Shown: positions 36,656 to 49,183 of the stretch, piece after piece
How the letters are laid out: each line of letters starts with the position of its first letter
Numbering within the stretch: the stretch's first letter is position 1
From: Stromatinia cepivora
Taxonomy: Eukaryota; Ascomycota; Leotiomycetes; Helotiales; Sclerotiniaceae
Assembly (NCBI GenBank): GCA_014898415.1
Contig: RCTD01000046.1
Span: forward strand, 35,876-99,875
Direction: 5' to 3'
DNA: 64,000 bases
Position numbers and translations under genes: made by a program
The notes under the pieces: model-generated
What the model saw: only the letters and a program-made list of their open reading frames with translations
What the model was told of the DNA's origin: nothing
The model's database searches: none

Positions 36656-39529
36656 CGCACCACAAAGATTAACTGCTATGTCATTGGAAACTCCCATGTT
36701 GTTATACGTGTTTTCAAATATATGAAATTTAGGAGATCGAAAAGCATATTGAACTTCTCCTTCTGTATTCACGGTACTGAGTCCTTCATATAAGTATTTT
36801 GTTTAAGGATGAGGGGCAAGTCAGTTCTCTAGTATGCCCCGCTCTTCCCTGCCTGGCTGAACATCACTATGCATCACCTAGACAACATAGAATAGTCCTC
36901 GGGGAAACGGTGGTGTATTCCCGGAGCCTAGAATCTATCTATCCCCAATGTTGTGTATTAACACCAATATTAAATCTGGTCGCGGTCCGAGATTTTTCCA
37001 CCTTGAGAGTTTATCGGGTAGTTCGACTGGTTCCGACGATGAAGGGGTAATATCCGATAACGTTGCGACGGATGTGTGAATCCAATTGAAAATATGAGAA
37101 AGATGTAAGATCTAGAATAAAAACCGTGCACACTGTGATAGTAAATCAGCTACATGAGGCAATTCGAAACGGAAGACAACTGCCAAATGGCTTGAATGTC
37201 GGGGAGATAAGTTTTGATGGAAATTTGTTTCCGAGGTTACTTTCACATACAAGGCCCGATGAGCCACAGTGCTCCCGATTACTCTTTCACCAGCCACATC
37301 TCAGGGGTTCCATTCATTCAACCAACATGTAAACAATGCAATGTAACTGAAGTGTTCCATCCAAGATCAATATGTCGGGATTCAGCGTCTCTTGAACTAC
37401 CCTCTCTGACAAACTGAGGCGATATTCAAAATATCCGGTCGGCGAGAGAGATATTTCATCCCCTAACCCTACCAAGTTTCCGGGAAGTCACTTCGCTTCT
37501 CATGCAATTTGCTTCTTTCAAAAGTCTCGTGGTCAAGAGCAAACAACTACCTGAGCCAATGTCCGTTTAATAAATGATGTTTTTTTATTGTTAGTGGATA
37601 ATATATACATTTTCAGCTGTACAACTTCACCAAATTCTAGATACTAGAATTGATTGACAACCATGGCAATCCAGGATGCAAGCGCAACCTCAAATGGCCT
37701 CATCCGATATCATAAATAATTTCTCAATGTCTGGTTGTATCAATAGCATGGGAGACCGGGCAAGACATCTTTATATTCATATATGACTATTTGTCTTAAT
37801 AATTCCAATTGCTATGACTCGTCCAGAAGTTGGATCTGAGGACCTGAACGGATGCTGGGGCTTGCGATTCTGGCAAATGTCAATAATCAAATATTGGTTA
37901 ACAAGGGGAATATTTTATGTATTTTCAAATACGAATAACATTTACATCATTGAAATGATCACTGGATAAATTGGATTAAAGAACTTCACCATAAGTTTGT
38001 GAACATGAAGTTGAATCCAAAGCTAGTTGGCGTTTCAATTGCATGTGCTTTTCAATGAAGCGTCGCGAATATCATTTTATTGATACACCTGCCGAACATT
38101 GCCAAACAGCAAGGAATGGCGCTGCTTCACAAAGGCTCAGTGCAATGAAGTTCAAGCGTGCGCTTTTTGTACCATGAGTGGAACTTTATGTCAATATGAC
38201 TTCAGCTACCAGCCTCCAAAAGGTAAATGAATATTTGTTCTTACCGAAGGAAGAGGGTGTCTAAATGGTCACAAGTCGGACCATATGTCGCCCAAGAGTT
38301 TTTCTTTTGCGAATCTTACCAAAACTAAAAGTAGAAAGCAGAGTTAAAAGATAACATGGTGTTAGAACATGACTCTCTGGCCTCAACTTTTCGCGGATTG
38401 AGAGACCAACTCTGCTCCATACATTGGTGGTATTATTCATAAGCAATAATAATCAGTTAATCGTTATATTATCGAATTTCTATTGGAAGTGGAAAGGAAG
38501 CAGAGGCAGTCAAACAAACAACAATAAATTTATGCTGAAAGATCCGCGAGACAGCTTGTACGAGCGTTCTAGTTGATCGCTCGGTACCATACTAATTTCT
38601 TTATATATGCGAGATTCGGCTACCCTGCCGTTGCTGCAATTAATACGAATGACTGTTGATAATGTAGCTAGCAGGCAAACCCTCATTTACTTCGAATCCA
38701 GACATACATACAAGTAGAGAAGATCATCAGCTTACCTCCGAATTGACCGCGAGCACATCAACTTCTGAAAAAGAAAAAGACCGTAGAAGTTCGAGGGAGG
38801 GCCGTTTTTAACACCCGTGAGGGCTTGTCTTCTTCTAATCTTGAATTAATATCACCGCTTGCTAATGAATCACATCTAGGATGCAGGCAGTATCAATACA
38901 AATTCCGGATCTCACACTTAGCGTAATCAGCCCTCCAACGCATCTCAAACCTAATTTAAAATTAGCATCAAGTTAGCATAACATAAATGCCACTCCATCG
39001 ATTTTCGCTGCATATCTGTGCTCGCTAGCACACTTGTAAAGAAGGACAGTCTAGTGTTTAGTAAATGCCAATTAAAAGTTACGTTTTGTTCTACACCTAA
39101 ATTCAGTAGTGAAACTTAGGTGGCGATTGAAGGGGAGTTGAATCTATTTACAGAGTTTATACATATACATATGCAAAGTCCTAACTACGAATTAGTGCAG
39201 CTTGGGGGGTATCAGTGGTTTTTCATATCGAATGGTTAAACTAATGGAGGGTGATTTATAATCATACAATATGGTTGAATGACAGTGAATATTCGTGCAG
39301 GAATAGAATAATACGATATGAGATAAAACTAACTAATCATTCTGATACAATCTTTCTCTCTCATCTCTCATCCCTCATCCCCCATCCACCTATCCATACT
39401 AGAGGGACTTCAGGAGTATTTCTATAAAACACCTCAACACGCTACTTCTCTTCAATCCCCACCCTCTCCCCTACCCCTTCCATTTCCCCAGCTCCTCTTC
39501 CCCAAGCCCCCCTACTTCCCCAAGCCCCC
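36656..39529. other. Gene-free spacer
   Basis: Short open frames on both strands show no domain, splice or codon support. TATA-like sequence near 38600 has no clear gene behind it. Nothing else recognised. Confidence 0.5.
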
Positions 39530-39540
39530 CTACTTCCCCC
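39505..39540. repeat. Short direct repeat of an 18-bp unit
   Basis: CCAAGCCCCCCTACTTCC is repeated twice in tandem at the 3' end of the preceding gene, next to the poly-Gly codons. C-rich low-complexity DNA. Confidence 0.6.
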
Positions 39541-41165
39541 CACCCCCACCACCACCCGGCAACTCCGGCACCCTACTCCCAACACTCTCCCCCGGCAAAC
39601 TAACCTGATCCTCAAACGCACCCCCCAACTTCGCAAAATTATAAAGTCCATGCACGATCGCCTCCTCATGTTCTTCTTTCCCCACACTATCTCTCGTTCC
39701 TTCCGTTGGGAATTTTTGGCCCACTTCTCCGGCGACTTTTGCAGTTTCTGTGTGGAGGGTTATAGGGAGGGAGGAGGAGAGGGAGAGGGTGTTGGATACT
39801 AGGGGGTGGGTGTTAGAGGGGGTAAAGAGAAGAGAGATTAGGGCGTAAATGAGGCAAATGGAGGGAGGGGAAAGAAGAAGGGAAAAAAACAAACTCTTAG
39901 GCTCAACCCCAATTTCAAATTCCAACTCCCCGAAAATCCCCTCCAGATCTTCATCGAATCTCTGCAAACCTTTCCCAAAAAGACTCGACTTACGTTTCTC
40001 ACCCGCCAAATCGACCAATCCATATTCCATACATTCTTCTCCCTCTTCAACCCTTTCACTCAATCCCCTCAGTTTTTCCGAAATACGATTCTCAAGCCTC
40101 TTAATCCTAGATGTTGATTGAAATACATGAACGGGCGGATATTGTTTTTCGCTAGGTCGTTCGAGTAGAAATACCAATGTAATTTCACGCGGGAGACCAG
40201 ATTCTTGTTGACAATTTTCTTCGAGGGAGAAATGAAGGAGTGTGTCTGGGTAACGTGTTGAGTGGTGAAAGGTGCTGCGTGTTGAACCTTGTCTTTAATC
40301 GGCAATATTAACACCACGATGCAAGAAATAGGGAGGGGAGAAAAACATACATCTTCATCATAGTACCCACAACTTTACTCTTCTCCTCCGAAAGACTAGG
40401 ATTAACCGTCGCCTTCGCCGGCCCCTGTGTAACCCCCAAACTAGTCCCTAATTGAAAATTCCACTTCAAACTCTCCGTGCTAATTTTCCCATAAGCCTGA
40501 TGTGGTGCATATTTTAAGAATCTCAAGTTTCCCCCTTTATCCTTAACTTTAATATCAATAACCGCACTCTCGAATCGATGCGCTGGTGTAGAAGGATGGA
40601 ATATAAAACTCAAAGCAACGAATGTTACATGTAGTGTGTGTTTAGTATGTAAATTAGCATCTGAATAGATACCATGTTGTAGGCGTTGAAGATGTACGGA
40701 GATGAATGTATGGCCTGGGAAAGAGTTTTCGAATAGGAGGTGAGAGTTTATTTGATATTTTTCGTCTGGGCCATTTTTGTTAGATTTGGTGGTGTTGGAA
40801 AGAGTATTGGATGATTGAGATGTGGATGATGTTTTCGAGAAAGGTGTATTGACAAAGGTTGATTCTGCGGAACTCGAGCTTGGTTCTTTTTGAGATCTCT
40901 TGGATTTTTGAGCCTCGATAGATGTCGTATGCATCTTTTTGAGAATAGAGGGAGCTGGTTCACATGATTTCTGATTCAACGTTTCCTTTCTGGAAAGCTG
41001 TGTCTTTGGGGAATTCTGATCTGCTTGAGCCATTTTCTCCAGGTTTGAAGTTCTAGAAGAGGGTGTTTTGGTAGACGACTTCTTCTCAGAAGGTGTTTTC
41101 AGAGGGTCCGCTTGTGAAACACGGCGGTTGTTTGGCTCGCAGTGCTTTTTGATATAGGAAATCAT
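39530..41165 (-). CDS. Unrecognised fungal protein with low-complexity N terminus
   Basis: I do not recognise this protein. Exon 1 (41165-40351) and exon 2 (40292-39530) join across a 58-nt intron (donor GTATGT) to give 525 residues. Residues 1-~130 are a Ser/Thr/Lys-rich disordered stretch. Then comes a folded-looking part (INSHLLFENSFPGHTFISVH, VIDIKVKDKGGNLRFLKYAP, KISTESLKWNFQLGTSLGVT), continued after the intron by REITLVFLLERPSEKQYPPV. A hydrophobic patch (SLFFSLLLSPPSICLIYAL) lies near the end, and the C terminus is poly-Gly. That patch region could instead be an in-frame intron with GT at about 39886 and AG at about 39800. A longer N terminus (ATG at 41306) is open but less likely. 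Confidence 0.7.
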
Positions 41166-41597
41166 TATGAAATTTGTTGAGTGATAATTGTGGAAATGAG
41201 ACGAGTAGAAGAGAAAGATATATGGAATATCTGAAAGAATGGAAAGAGTGCTTAGGAAAATTGTCTTGTGACTCTTACCTGCGAAGTAAAGTATAGGATA
41301 CACCAAAGCATGAGCATATCGGCGGTACTGGAAGAAGGAATCACGAAAGCTTGTGTTACGAATTCCTCAAAGTATAAATTGTAGCTTGAGTCTGCCCATT
41401 CGGACCTTCCGCCCAATGCTATCGGCGTAATTGCCGTTGGATAGTCATATCTGCAGGGTTTATTGAAAATATTGGAGGGTACATAATCCACTGGCAACTG
41501 AATAATGAGGGAAATAAATCGATGCTTGCGAAAGGGCTTCAAGATATGTAATCGTTGGTCCAGATTTGAAATTTCTTTAAAATTAAATCAGAAGAAT

Positions 41598-42329
41598 TCA
41601 GTCTTTTGGATCCAATTGCATAGCCACAACTATCACTTCTGGAAACACTTCTGTCTTCCCTATTTCTTGAAAACCAAATTTCGTGTACAACTGAGTTCCT
41701 GCAGGAGAAGCCTCGAGTACAATAGGAACTTGTTCCTCTTGAGCTAAATCGATTCCATATCTCAACATCATTCCACCAATACCACGACGATGAAACTTGG
41801 GATTTACTGCTAATGCAGCCAACTCTAAATACTCTGGAATCGATCCAAAGTTATCGGTGGTCAAGTTTCTTACATGGTGAATCTTATCCCATGGTCGGTC
41901 GCAATCAAGAAAAGTTTCGGAATACCACATTTCCGCTCTTATCAATGTTCTTTCCAATTCTGTGTTTATAATTAGTTAGGTAATTATTCAAAGACTTTCG
42001 GAGGACATACTCGAGAATAAAGTGTCAGTTTGCCACTTGTTTGCTGCTTCGCTATTGCCCACTCTCGTCCAATATGCATATCCAAGCAATTCAGGTTTAC
42101 CAGACCAAAATCCATCGCTCTCGTCGCTCACCGAGACAAAACAACGTGTACTGGCTTCAACAAGGCGTTTCCGTATGCGTAACATGATACTTCGACGGAG
42201 CGAACCATTTTCAACGGCCTTGGGAGGAAAGAAAATCGTTTGTAAATTGTCATCACGAAATGCTTCACTTCTGAGGTCCGCGACAGAAGGCAAGTCATCC
42301 CTGGTCAATGGTCTGAGATGCATGACCAT
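41598..42329 (-). CDS. GNAT-family N-acetyltransferase
   Basis: Acetyl-CoA-dependent acetyltransferase of unknown substrate. Exon 1 is 42329-42011, the intron 42010-41960 (51 nt) and exon 2 41959-41598, giving 226 residues. The N terminus MHLRPLTRDDLPSVADLRSE is the usual GNAT beta1-alpha1 start. The acetyl-CoA site motif A appears as LAALAVNPKFHRRGIGGMML, containing the RxxGxG signature, and the end has GTQLYTKFGFQEIGK, the typical beta6-beta7 region. Both halves fit one GNAT domain of normal length. An ATG two codons in (42323) is an alternative start. Many fungal genes of this type are annotated only as hypothetical acetyltransferases, and I cannot be more precise. Confidence 0.86.
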
Positions 42330-44904
42330 ATATTGAGTGGAAGACTTTTCGCGATGGTGGAAAATTGGTTCTTGAGGAGAAGCATGGTCATAGCGGTAAA
42401 TATCAATACTTATAGTAGGTGGTGATCCTTCAACTTCGGATTACTCGTCATCCTGATTGCGTTTTCAAGTAAGAAGCTCGCAAGTTCTATTTCTTTGAGT
42501 TGAGACCTCTCAATCTTGTTAACTGAATGATTGCATGCCTAGTTGTTGCTGACTGCAGTGACTAGGCTACAAGATGACACACCGACGCGTGTAAAGAGTG
42601 GGGGGTGAAGCATATCGCTCATTGTTTTTGACTCTTACTCCGTGTGGTGATATTAGATAATTGAAGATGACTGAAGATAAACTCCGTTCAAAAGGTGTTA
42701 ATCTTTTTTCATTTGCATAACGTACGAACAATACAATCCACCTACTCCGTATGGCACAGACCCTTTTGCACCGTGACACAACGAAACTTACTTTGTCAAA
42801 TCCATTGAAATCGTCCTCCTTGACAAACATTTTATCCTCATCAATCCAACTCTTCAATTACCAAGGCATTCCTTTGATATCGTGTCACATCGAGATTCCT
42901 ACTAATACAAGGAAGATTGTCTATTGATGTACCTACCGGTACGGATTATTGCTTTTAAGGTACAACATACTTCGACTATTGCTTCTACTGTATCCCGCAT
43001 CTGCATCTGTCATGTAACATCGGGTTGCCGGCTAGGATACTTCTTTCCTTCGCGATTCCATGACCACGGCAGCTTCATCCCCGTTGGATTACAGCAATTG
43101 GTACTTCCAAGAGCTCCAGCAAATAGGATTCTCAATGCGATTTTAATTTGATCGCGATAGTCCGAGTTGCTGGGAAAGAGCACAAGAACGTGTATGGCTG
43201 AGATACCTTCTCAATCAATGTCTTTCAAATTCACCGAGACGAAACCTTAAGATGAGGAAACAGGAAGGGCGGCCAAAGACAGTTTTTAAGCTGTTAATTC
43301 TCACAACCATCACAAGGTAGATAGATTACATCTACTTAAGTTCGGCCGTCTTTTCCATCTCCACGAAGAACTATATTTCAACTATCAGGTGTCAGAGGAG
43401 CTCTTGTTTTGGAGTTATTGTCGTACGTTTACCCCGCCACAGAATCTTGCCAAACGAAAACTTCAATAATTTGTAGTTTGATCACGATCCAAGCAAATTC
43501 AGCCCTCTTTATCGTGAACGCGTACGGTGCAGAATACATGCACAATACCCGCATAAGAATATTTACACTTGACGGCCAGAACAAATTTACCGGAGTCCCA
43601 AAACGAATGAAAAAGTTTGGGATACGAAGTTGATGATACCACAGTAGTAATAACTATTCTACAGCAGCACCAGCATGAGACCCCTGCGTGTGGAGAAGAT
43701 GACATGCATGGTTCAACGAAGTTATACGAAATATTACAAGCTACTGTTTAGGGGACAAGTTCAGCATCTTCAAGCGAAGTAGTTATTCCTCCAGGTGAAA
43801 AAAATGATGTGAAAGTTTGGTCATTGGTATTCCTTACCCCTCAGCCAGAAAGTTATTTGTCATTTCATATTGATCTCTGCTGTTGCTGTGTTCACGGTAG
43901 CATACATATGAAAGTACAAAATATACAAATTTCCACTATTTTCTATGGAAGCCGCACAAAGATACGCAAAAGCTTGCTTTATTTCAATAGTTCCAAGTGG
44001 AGAAGTCAATGTACCTAGAAAGGTTTAAGCATCATAAGGTTACATTAACGACAAGGTTTTCATCTCAAGTTGGACATCTGATGTTGGCGTTCCTGATTAA
44101 TGGATGTAGTAACCATAAAAGGGGATGAAAAAAGGACAGGGTTTATCAATCCGGAAAGATAATGTTACTTTAACGTTCTGGGCGATATCAAAGGTTTCCA
44201 GAAAGGATCAATAATAACTTGAAGGATTTTGCACCTACACATCAAGCTGATATGGATGGTTTTTCTTTGTCGACCGCATTTTGAGGACGCTATTTTCTCC
44301 GAAGAGTGTAACTTAGATCAGTAATATGCTCAATTATGTTCTACAGACGAAATCGGGAAGAAAACTCTATCGTGCCTCTACGCCATAGAATCATCCACAT
44401 TCTTCACTCGTGATAATTCACGATAATCCCGCCGAGATGGATATACGTATTATAGCTAGAAAGTATGTCTGCGTTTTTCTCGGCCTGCGGCAAAGCCGAG
44501 CAAGTGTGCATTGGTCGGGATTTGGAAGACAGCTATTCTCTTCTTGTTTAGACCTTTCTGATATCACACTGTCTATAGCTTTCAACATTGTAGATTGATT
44601 GTATAGTTACCATGCAGGCGCTATGCGATTGTATCTGCAATAATGTTGTGGTTAATACGAGGAATAACTACATGGATAATTTGCGCGACGAACGGGTAGC
44701 TGCCACAAACGAGCACCGGATTCGCAGTTTATCTCGATAAACACTGTACTTCCTAATGGTCTCTGAATTCGGATATGTATATATTGTCTCAGCCCATCTC
44801 CAGTATCTATTCTCCTTCATGCTCAAAGTAGTCCCACTTTGATTTCGATAGGCATCTCTCGTCATTAATTACTCCTTTCTGTCATTACACTTTTGCCATC
44901 CGAG
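42330..44904. other. Gene-free spacer
   Basis: No gene recognised. Several short open frames on both strands lack any supporting evidence. The right end must contain the promoter of the WSC gene at 44905. Confidence 0.5.
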
Positions 44905-47538
44905 ATGTTGGGCTTCAACTCACTCTCAATTGCTGCGGCAATATTCACACTCTTTTTAAGCACCAATGCTGGTCCTCTTCTAGCTGAAAGATGGGCACCA
45001 GAACTTCCAACATGCACAAATACTACAGATTTTGTTTATGCGGGTTGCTTCATAGATCCTAGTGCTCCAAGTGCTTTGCTGTTTAGAACCAATATCAACA
45101 GTCAAAATATGACAGTTGAAATCTGCGTCGATTTTTGCAAAGGTATGCTCTTTCAATTTTTTCATGAGCGAACGGATGACTGACGCATTGTAGGCAATGG
45201 GTACAAATATGCTGGTTTGGAATAGTAAGTACCTTGAAAGTCCTGGAAGCATGGACAAAAACTAGCATTTTTTTTCTAGTTGGTATGATTCAAAACTAAT
45301 CCTCTCATAGTTATGGCGAATGCTTTTGCGGTGCCTCGGTTGGTGGTCCACAAACAGTAGAATCAAACTGTTCATTCCCATGTACTGGAAACAACAATGA
45401 ATCTTGCGGTGGCAATGACATTCTCTCTGTATACCAAGATACCACATTTCCTACAGTTGATACCACCACCATTTCAGATTACTTACCAATGGGTTGTTAT
45501 TCCGATCTTGGACCCGATGGTCGCACTCTCGCTTGGAAACAAGACCAAATTCCCAATGCCAATTTGACAATCGAAGCTTGTCTTCATGCATGCAAAGAAG
45601 GAGGTTATGCTTTCGCAGGAGTTGAATACTCACAAGAATGTTATTGTGGTGTTGTTCTTGGTAATGGAACTGCCAAAGTCGATGAGTCAAATTGTCAAAT
45701 GACATGCAATGGAAACACGACCGAATTATGCGGTGGTGCTGCTAATATTTACCTATACGTTGCGGAAGATCTGTTGTCGACGGATCCTTGTAATGGTAAT
45801 CCAGGTGGTCCAGTATCATCTTCTTCAACTAGTTCTTATTCTTCTACTTCGACGTCTGCTTCTTCCCCGGCTTCTTCGACTATTGAAACGACGATTAGTT
45901 CAACTTTGAGTTCGACTTTGAGTTCATCTAGTTCGAGTTATCCATCTTCTTCTCCGTCGAGTGATAGTAGTTCAACTGCGGCGGCTTCCACTCCATATTA
46001 TTCGCCGCCGCCATATTCACCTCCGCCTTATACGTCGCCTTTTTATTCTTCGGCTTCAGAATCTTCTCCACCATATTCCTCACCGCCAACTACATTTTCC
46101 TCTTCATATTCATCAGCTCCGGCCTCTTCTTCTTCTTCGCCAGCTTCATCTGCCCCAGCCTCATCATCGGTAAGTTCAATCGAGTTACAAACTCGCACTC
46201 TTCCTGATTCATTTCTCTTTCCTGGTACCAAGTGCAGTTTCATGTTCTGCCTTGCGACTCTTCCTTATTTTCTAATATAGCTTTGATCTCTTACTTTTCC
46301 ACGAATTCTTACTCCTAGCAATTACTAACTAACCGACCTTCTAGTCATCAATTTCATCCGCTTATCCATCCTCAACGTCCTCAACTTCGGGACCAACATC
46401 TCCGGCATCATCTTCCTCTACAATTTCTTCCACAATTTCCTCCACTCCTTCATCTTCTTCGATCTCTCAGCCCCAGACCACCATATCTACATCATCGACC
46501 ATATCATCAGCTGCTTCGACTTCTTCAACAACGCCCACTTCACCACCAACAAGCACAGAATCCTCATCAACTTGTGTTTCTCCGACATCTTCAACGATAC
46601 CAATTTCACCACCAACCAGTTCATCATCAGCCAAGCCATCCACAACTCCAATTCCATCTAGTTCATCATCAGCAAAACTTACCACAACTCCCTCACCCAC
46701 CACCCCAAAAACAAGTTCAACACTTTGCACATCCACAACCAACATAACCCCATCACCAACCTGCGAATACCACGTCGGAAACTGGTGTTCAAATCCCCTC
46801 CCTCCATTCAGCGACCAAAACACCTGTTTCACTGCTTCAAACACTTGTCTCGTACAACTAACATCTTGTCTTCTCTCCGCCGGATTCCCCGGATCTCTTC
46901 AATGTCTACAATTTTCCACTTGGTGTCAACAAATCTCTTCTTACTGTTTGAGTTATTGTCCCGGATCTTCATGTTCAAATACTGGTTATATAGCTAAGTA
47001 TCCACCAGCCGGTTATACACCACCTATTATTAGTATAAAAACAAGTATATACACATGTCCCACCACCATTCAAACCACCTCTAAACCCGCACCTCCAACC
47101 TCAACTTCAACCTCCATCGCCGCTCTTCCTACATGCAGCAACATCTGCACGCAACCCAATAATCCCTCACAAGGCTATTCTTCCTATTCCCCCGTCGGAT
47201 CCATCCCCCTTCCCTGCTACACATGCAACAACCTCCAACCGGATTATTCATCCGGCTATCCATTTAAACTCTACACGGCCAAAACCTCAGAAGATAGTCC
47301 GAGCTACCAAAGACCGGATTGTGGGTCGGGTTGTAGAGATGCTTGTGATGCGCAGTATGAGGGTTGTGTGGGGACTTATGCGCAGAGTTGTTCTTATGGT
47401 GGAGGTGGGGGAGGAGGGGGAGGGGATACGTATGAGAGTGCTTTGGTGAAGTGTGGGTTGCAGAAGGCGGATTGTTATGTGGTTAATGGTGGAGTGGGTG
47501 GGGAGGGGAGGTGTGGGAGTTATGGGGTTGGGTATTAG
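44905..47538 (+). CDS. Secreted protein with two WSC domains and Ser/Thr-rich stalk
   Basis: Probable cell-wall or secreted carbohydrate-binding protein. Exons 44905-45142, 45194-45224, 45311-46169 and 46345-47538 give 773 residues. A signal peptide (MLGFNSLSIAAAIFTLFLS, cleavage near residue 22-27) is followed by WSC domain 1 (residues ~43-135; FVYAGCF, YAGLEYYGECFCG, CSFPCTGN) and WSC domain 2 (~150-245; MGCYSD, FAGVEYSQECYCG, CQMTCNGNTTELCGG). A long Ser/Thr/Pro-rich mucin-like stalk then runs to about residue 510. Next is a Cys-rich module (CEYHVGNWCSNPLPPF to SYCLSYCPG) and a second Cys-rich tail (PCYTCNN, CGSGCRDACDAQYEGC) with a poly-Gly run. No membrane helix or clear GPI signal is seen at the C terminus, unlike Wsc stress sensors. 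The start at 44905 is the first ATG giving a signal peptide. Confidence 0.88.
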
Positions 47539-48595
47539 GGTTCTGGTGGTGGGGTTGGGGTTGAGGGCGAGCGAGGGGGATTATATGGAAATGAGAGGTG
47601 TCTGTTGTTAGTGAGCGTGGAGACTGGAGGATATTTATGAACTTCAAGGTGGTTTTTTCTTCGGCACTAGGAGGTGGATGGACGATTAGTTGTATTGTAT
47701 CTTTTTAGTTAGCTAGTTACTTTCTTCTAGCACTCAGCTTCTCAGCTTCTCGGCTTATACCAGGTAGCTGAAATTTACATTCTATATAGGTAGATATTTA
47801 TCACTCATACAATGCTATCTATGTTCTCATCCGATGATCCCAGTTTTATCGCATCATTTACTCAGGGCGACTCTCTGGCTGATCATTGAGTTGTGAGGTT
47901 TTATGTTGTGCGTATCTACGATTCTAGGTTTCAGGCTAAGCTAACTATTTGTTTTATGCCGTTTTTTTGTACATCTGAAATTCTGGGTAAGGTTATGAGC
48001 TTGTCATTTGTTGTCTCTTGTTGTATATCTCTATATGGATCGGTGGGATGTCATCATCGGATAACTTCATCAGATAACTTCATCAGATAACTTCATCAGA
48101 TAACTTCATCAGATAACTTCATCAGATAACTTCATCAGATAACTTCATCAGATAACTTCATCAGGTAACTATTCATTTGATCCTGGCTAACTTCTCATCC
48201 TAGCAATTCTTGACCCTTCTTCATTGCAGCTTGATTTGACCGCAAACTTGCAAATTTGGAAAGTATCCGATGTCATCTTTGGCTTTTTGAACATAACACA
48301 CAATTGTGGAAGGAGGGAATGCTATTATGTTTTGAGGAGAGCGACTTTATTTGTGAATGAGCTCTGTCTTCCAATGTAAGTGTATAATCATCCATATATC
48401 ATGGCCCTCATTGCTCTTTATCTCATCTTCCATATGATATCGGAATATCGACATCCTGTCTTCCCCAGCCAGACTTTCGGTCGGATTCTTTGCAGGAGAA
48501 ATAAATCTCGACCGCCTTCCCTTTCGATCCCACTCATTCCATTTCATCAATCCACAATCATTTCTCCAGATAACGAACTCACTCTTCTTCCTCCC
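47539..48595. other. Spacer with minisatellite
   Basis: 3' flanks of the WSC gene (+) and Naa20 (-), with a 13-bp tandem repeat at 48060-48163. Open frames at 48347-48829 overlap Naa20 on the opposite strand and are shadows. Confidence 0.5.
48060..48163. repeat. 13-bp minisatellite, eight near-perfect units
   Basis: GATAACTTCATCA is repeated head-to-tail eight times without interruption, ending in a partial diverged unit (GGTAACT). The near identity of units implies recent slippage or unequal exchange. Confidence 0.93.
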
Positions 48596-49183
48596 TCACC
48601 AAACATCCTCCGGCATAACCTCAAAACTCTCTCCATTCTCCCTAACATGTTTCAAATGTTTATCCCTCCTCAATGGTTTCCGCATATCAAACGCATCCTC
48701 CCCCTCCCCCTCATCTACCTCTTCTCCCCCCACAAACTCATTATAATATCCCTTCACCGTCCTAAACACACCATATCCAAGCCCTTTATAAAGTTCCTGC
48801 GCAATCAAATTACTCTTCCTCACAAATAAATCCACAAACCAAGCATCATATTCCTCTCCTCCTTTTTCCAAAACCTGACTTAACGTCCGCGCAAGTCCTA
48901 ACCGACGCGCAGATGGAGAAACCGTAAGAGCAGTAATATGTGCGTGCCATGGTAAGTAGTGGGGAGATTTGGATAGTAGGAGGGATTGGGGGGAGGACTC
49001 GGTTTTTCCCATTATGTAGCCGGTTATGAGGGAGGAGGGGGAGAGTGCGACGGTAAAGAGATGTGGCCATTGGGCTAGGTAGGAGAAGTAGAAACTGAGG
49101 TCGTAGGTTTCGGTTAGGGGGTCGAGGTTTGTGGGGTTGAATTTTAGGACGTCGAGGGCGGAGAAGGGTCGGAGGGTTGTCAT
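48596..49183 (-). CDS. NAA20: NatB N-terminal acetyltransferase catalytic subunit Naa20/Nat3
   Basis: Catalytic subunit of the ribosome-associated NatB complex (partner Naa25/Mdm20). It acetylates N-terminal Met followed by Asp, Glu, Asn or Gln. A single exon of 195 residues. The start MTTLRPFSALDVLKFNPTNL is the conserved Naa20 opening, followed by LDPLTETYDLSFYFSYLAQW. Then come GYIMGKTE and HITALTVSPSARRLGLARTL, which carries the acetyl-CoA motif RxxGxA, then VDLFVRKSN and YKGLGYGVFRTVKGYY. The C-terminal ~45 residues are acidic then basic (DAFDMRKPLRRDKHLKHV), as in fungal homologues. Length is right for the family, no intron is needed, and the gene looks intact. Confidence 0.94.
   Translation of the reverse strand: MTTLRPFSALDVLKFNPTNLDPLTETYDLSFYFSYLAQWPHLFTVALSPSSLITGYIMGKTESSPQSLLLSKSPHYLPWHAHITALTVSPSARRLGLARTLSQVLEKGGEEYDAWFVDLFVRKSNLIAQELYKGLGYGVFRTVKGYYNEFVGGEEVDEGEGEDAFDMRKPLRRDKHLKHVRENGESFEVMPEDVW

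Noticed and set aside
46467..46844. Minus-strand Val/Asp/Gly-rich frame of 125 codons
   Set aside because: Antisense shadow of the Ser/Thr-rich stalk of the WSC protein.
48060..48163. CRISPR-like array
   Set aside because: Units are contiguous with no spacers and the genome is eukaryotic; it is a minisatellite.
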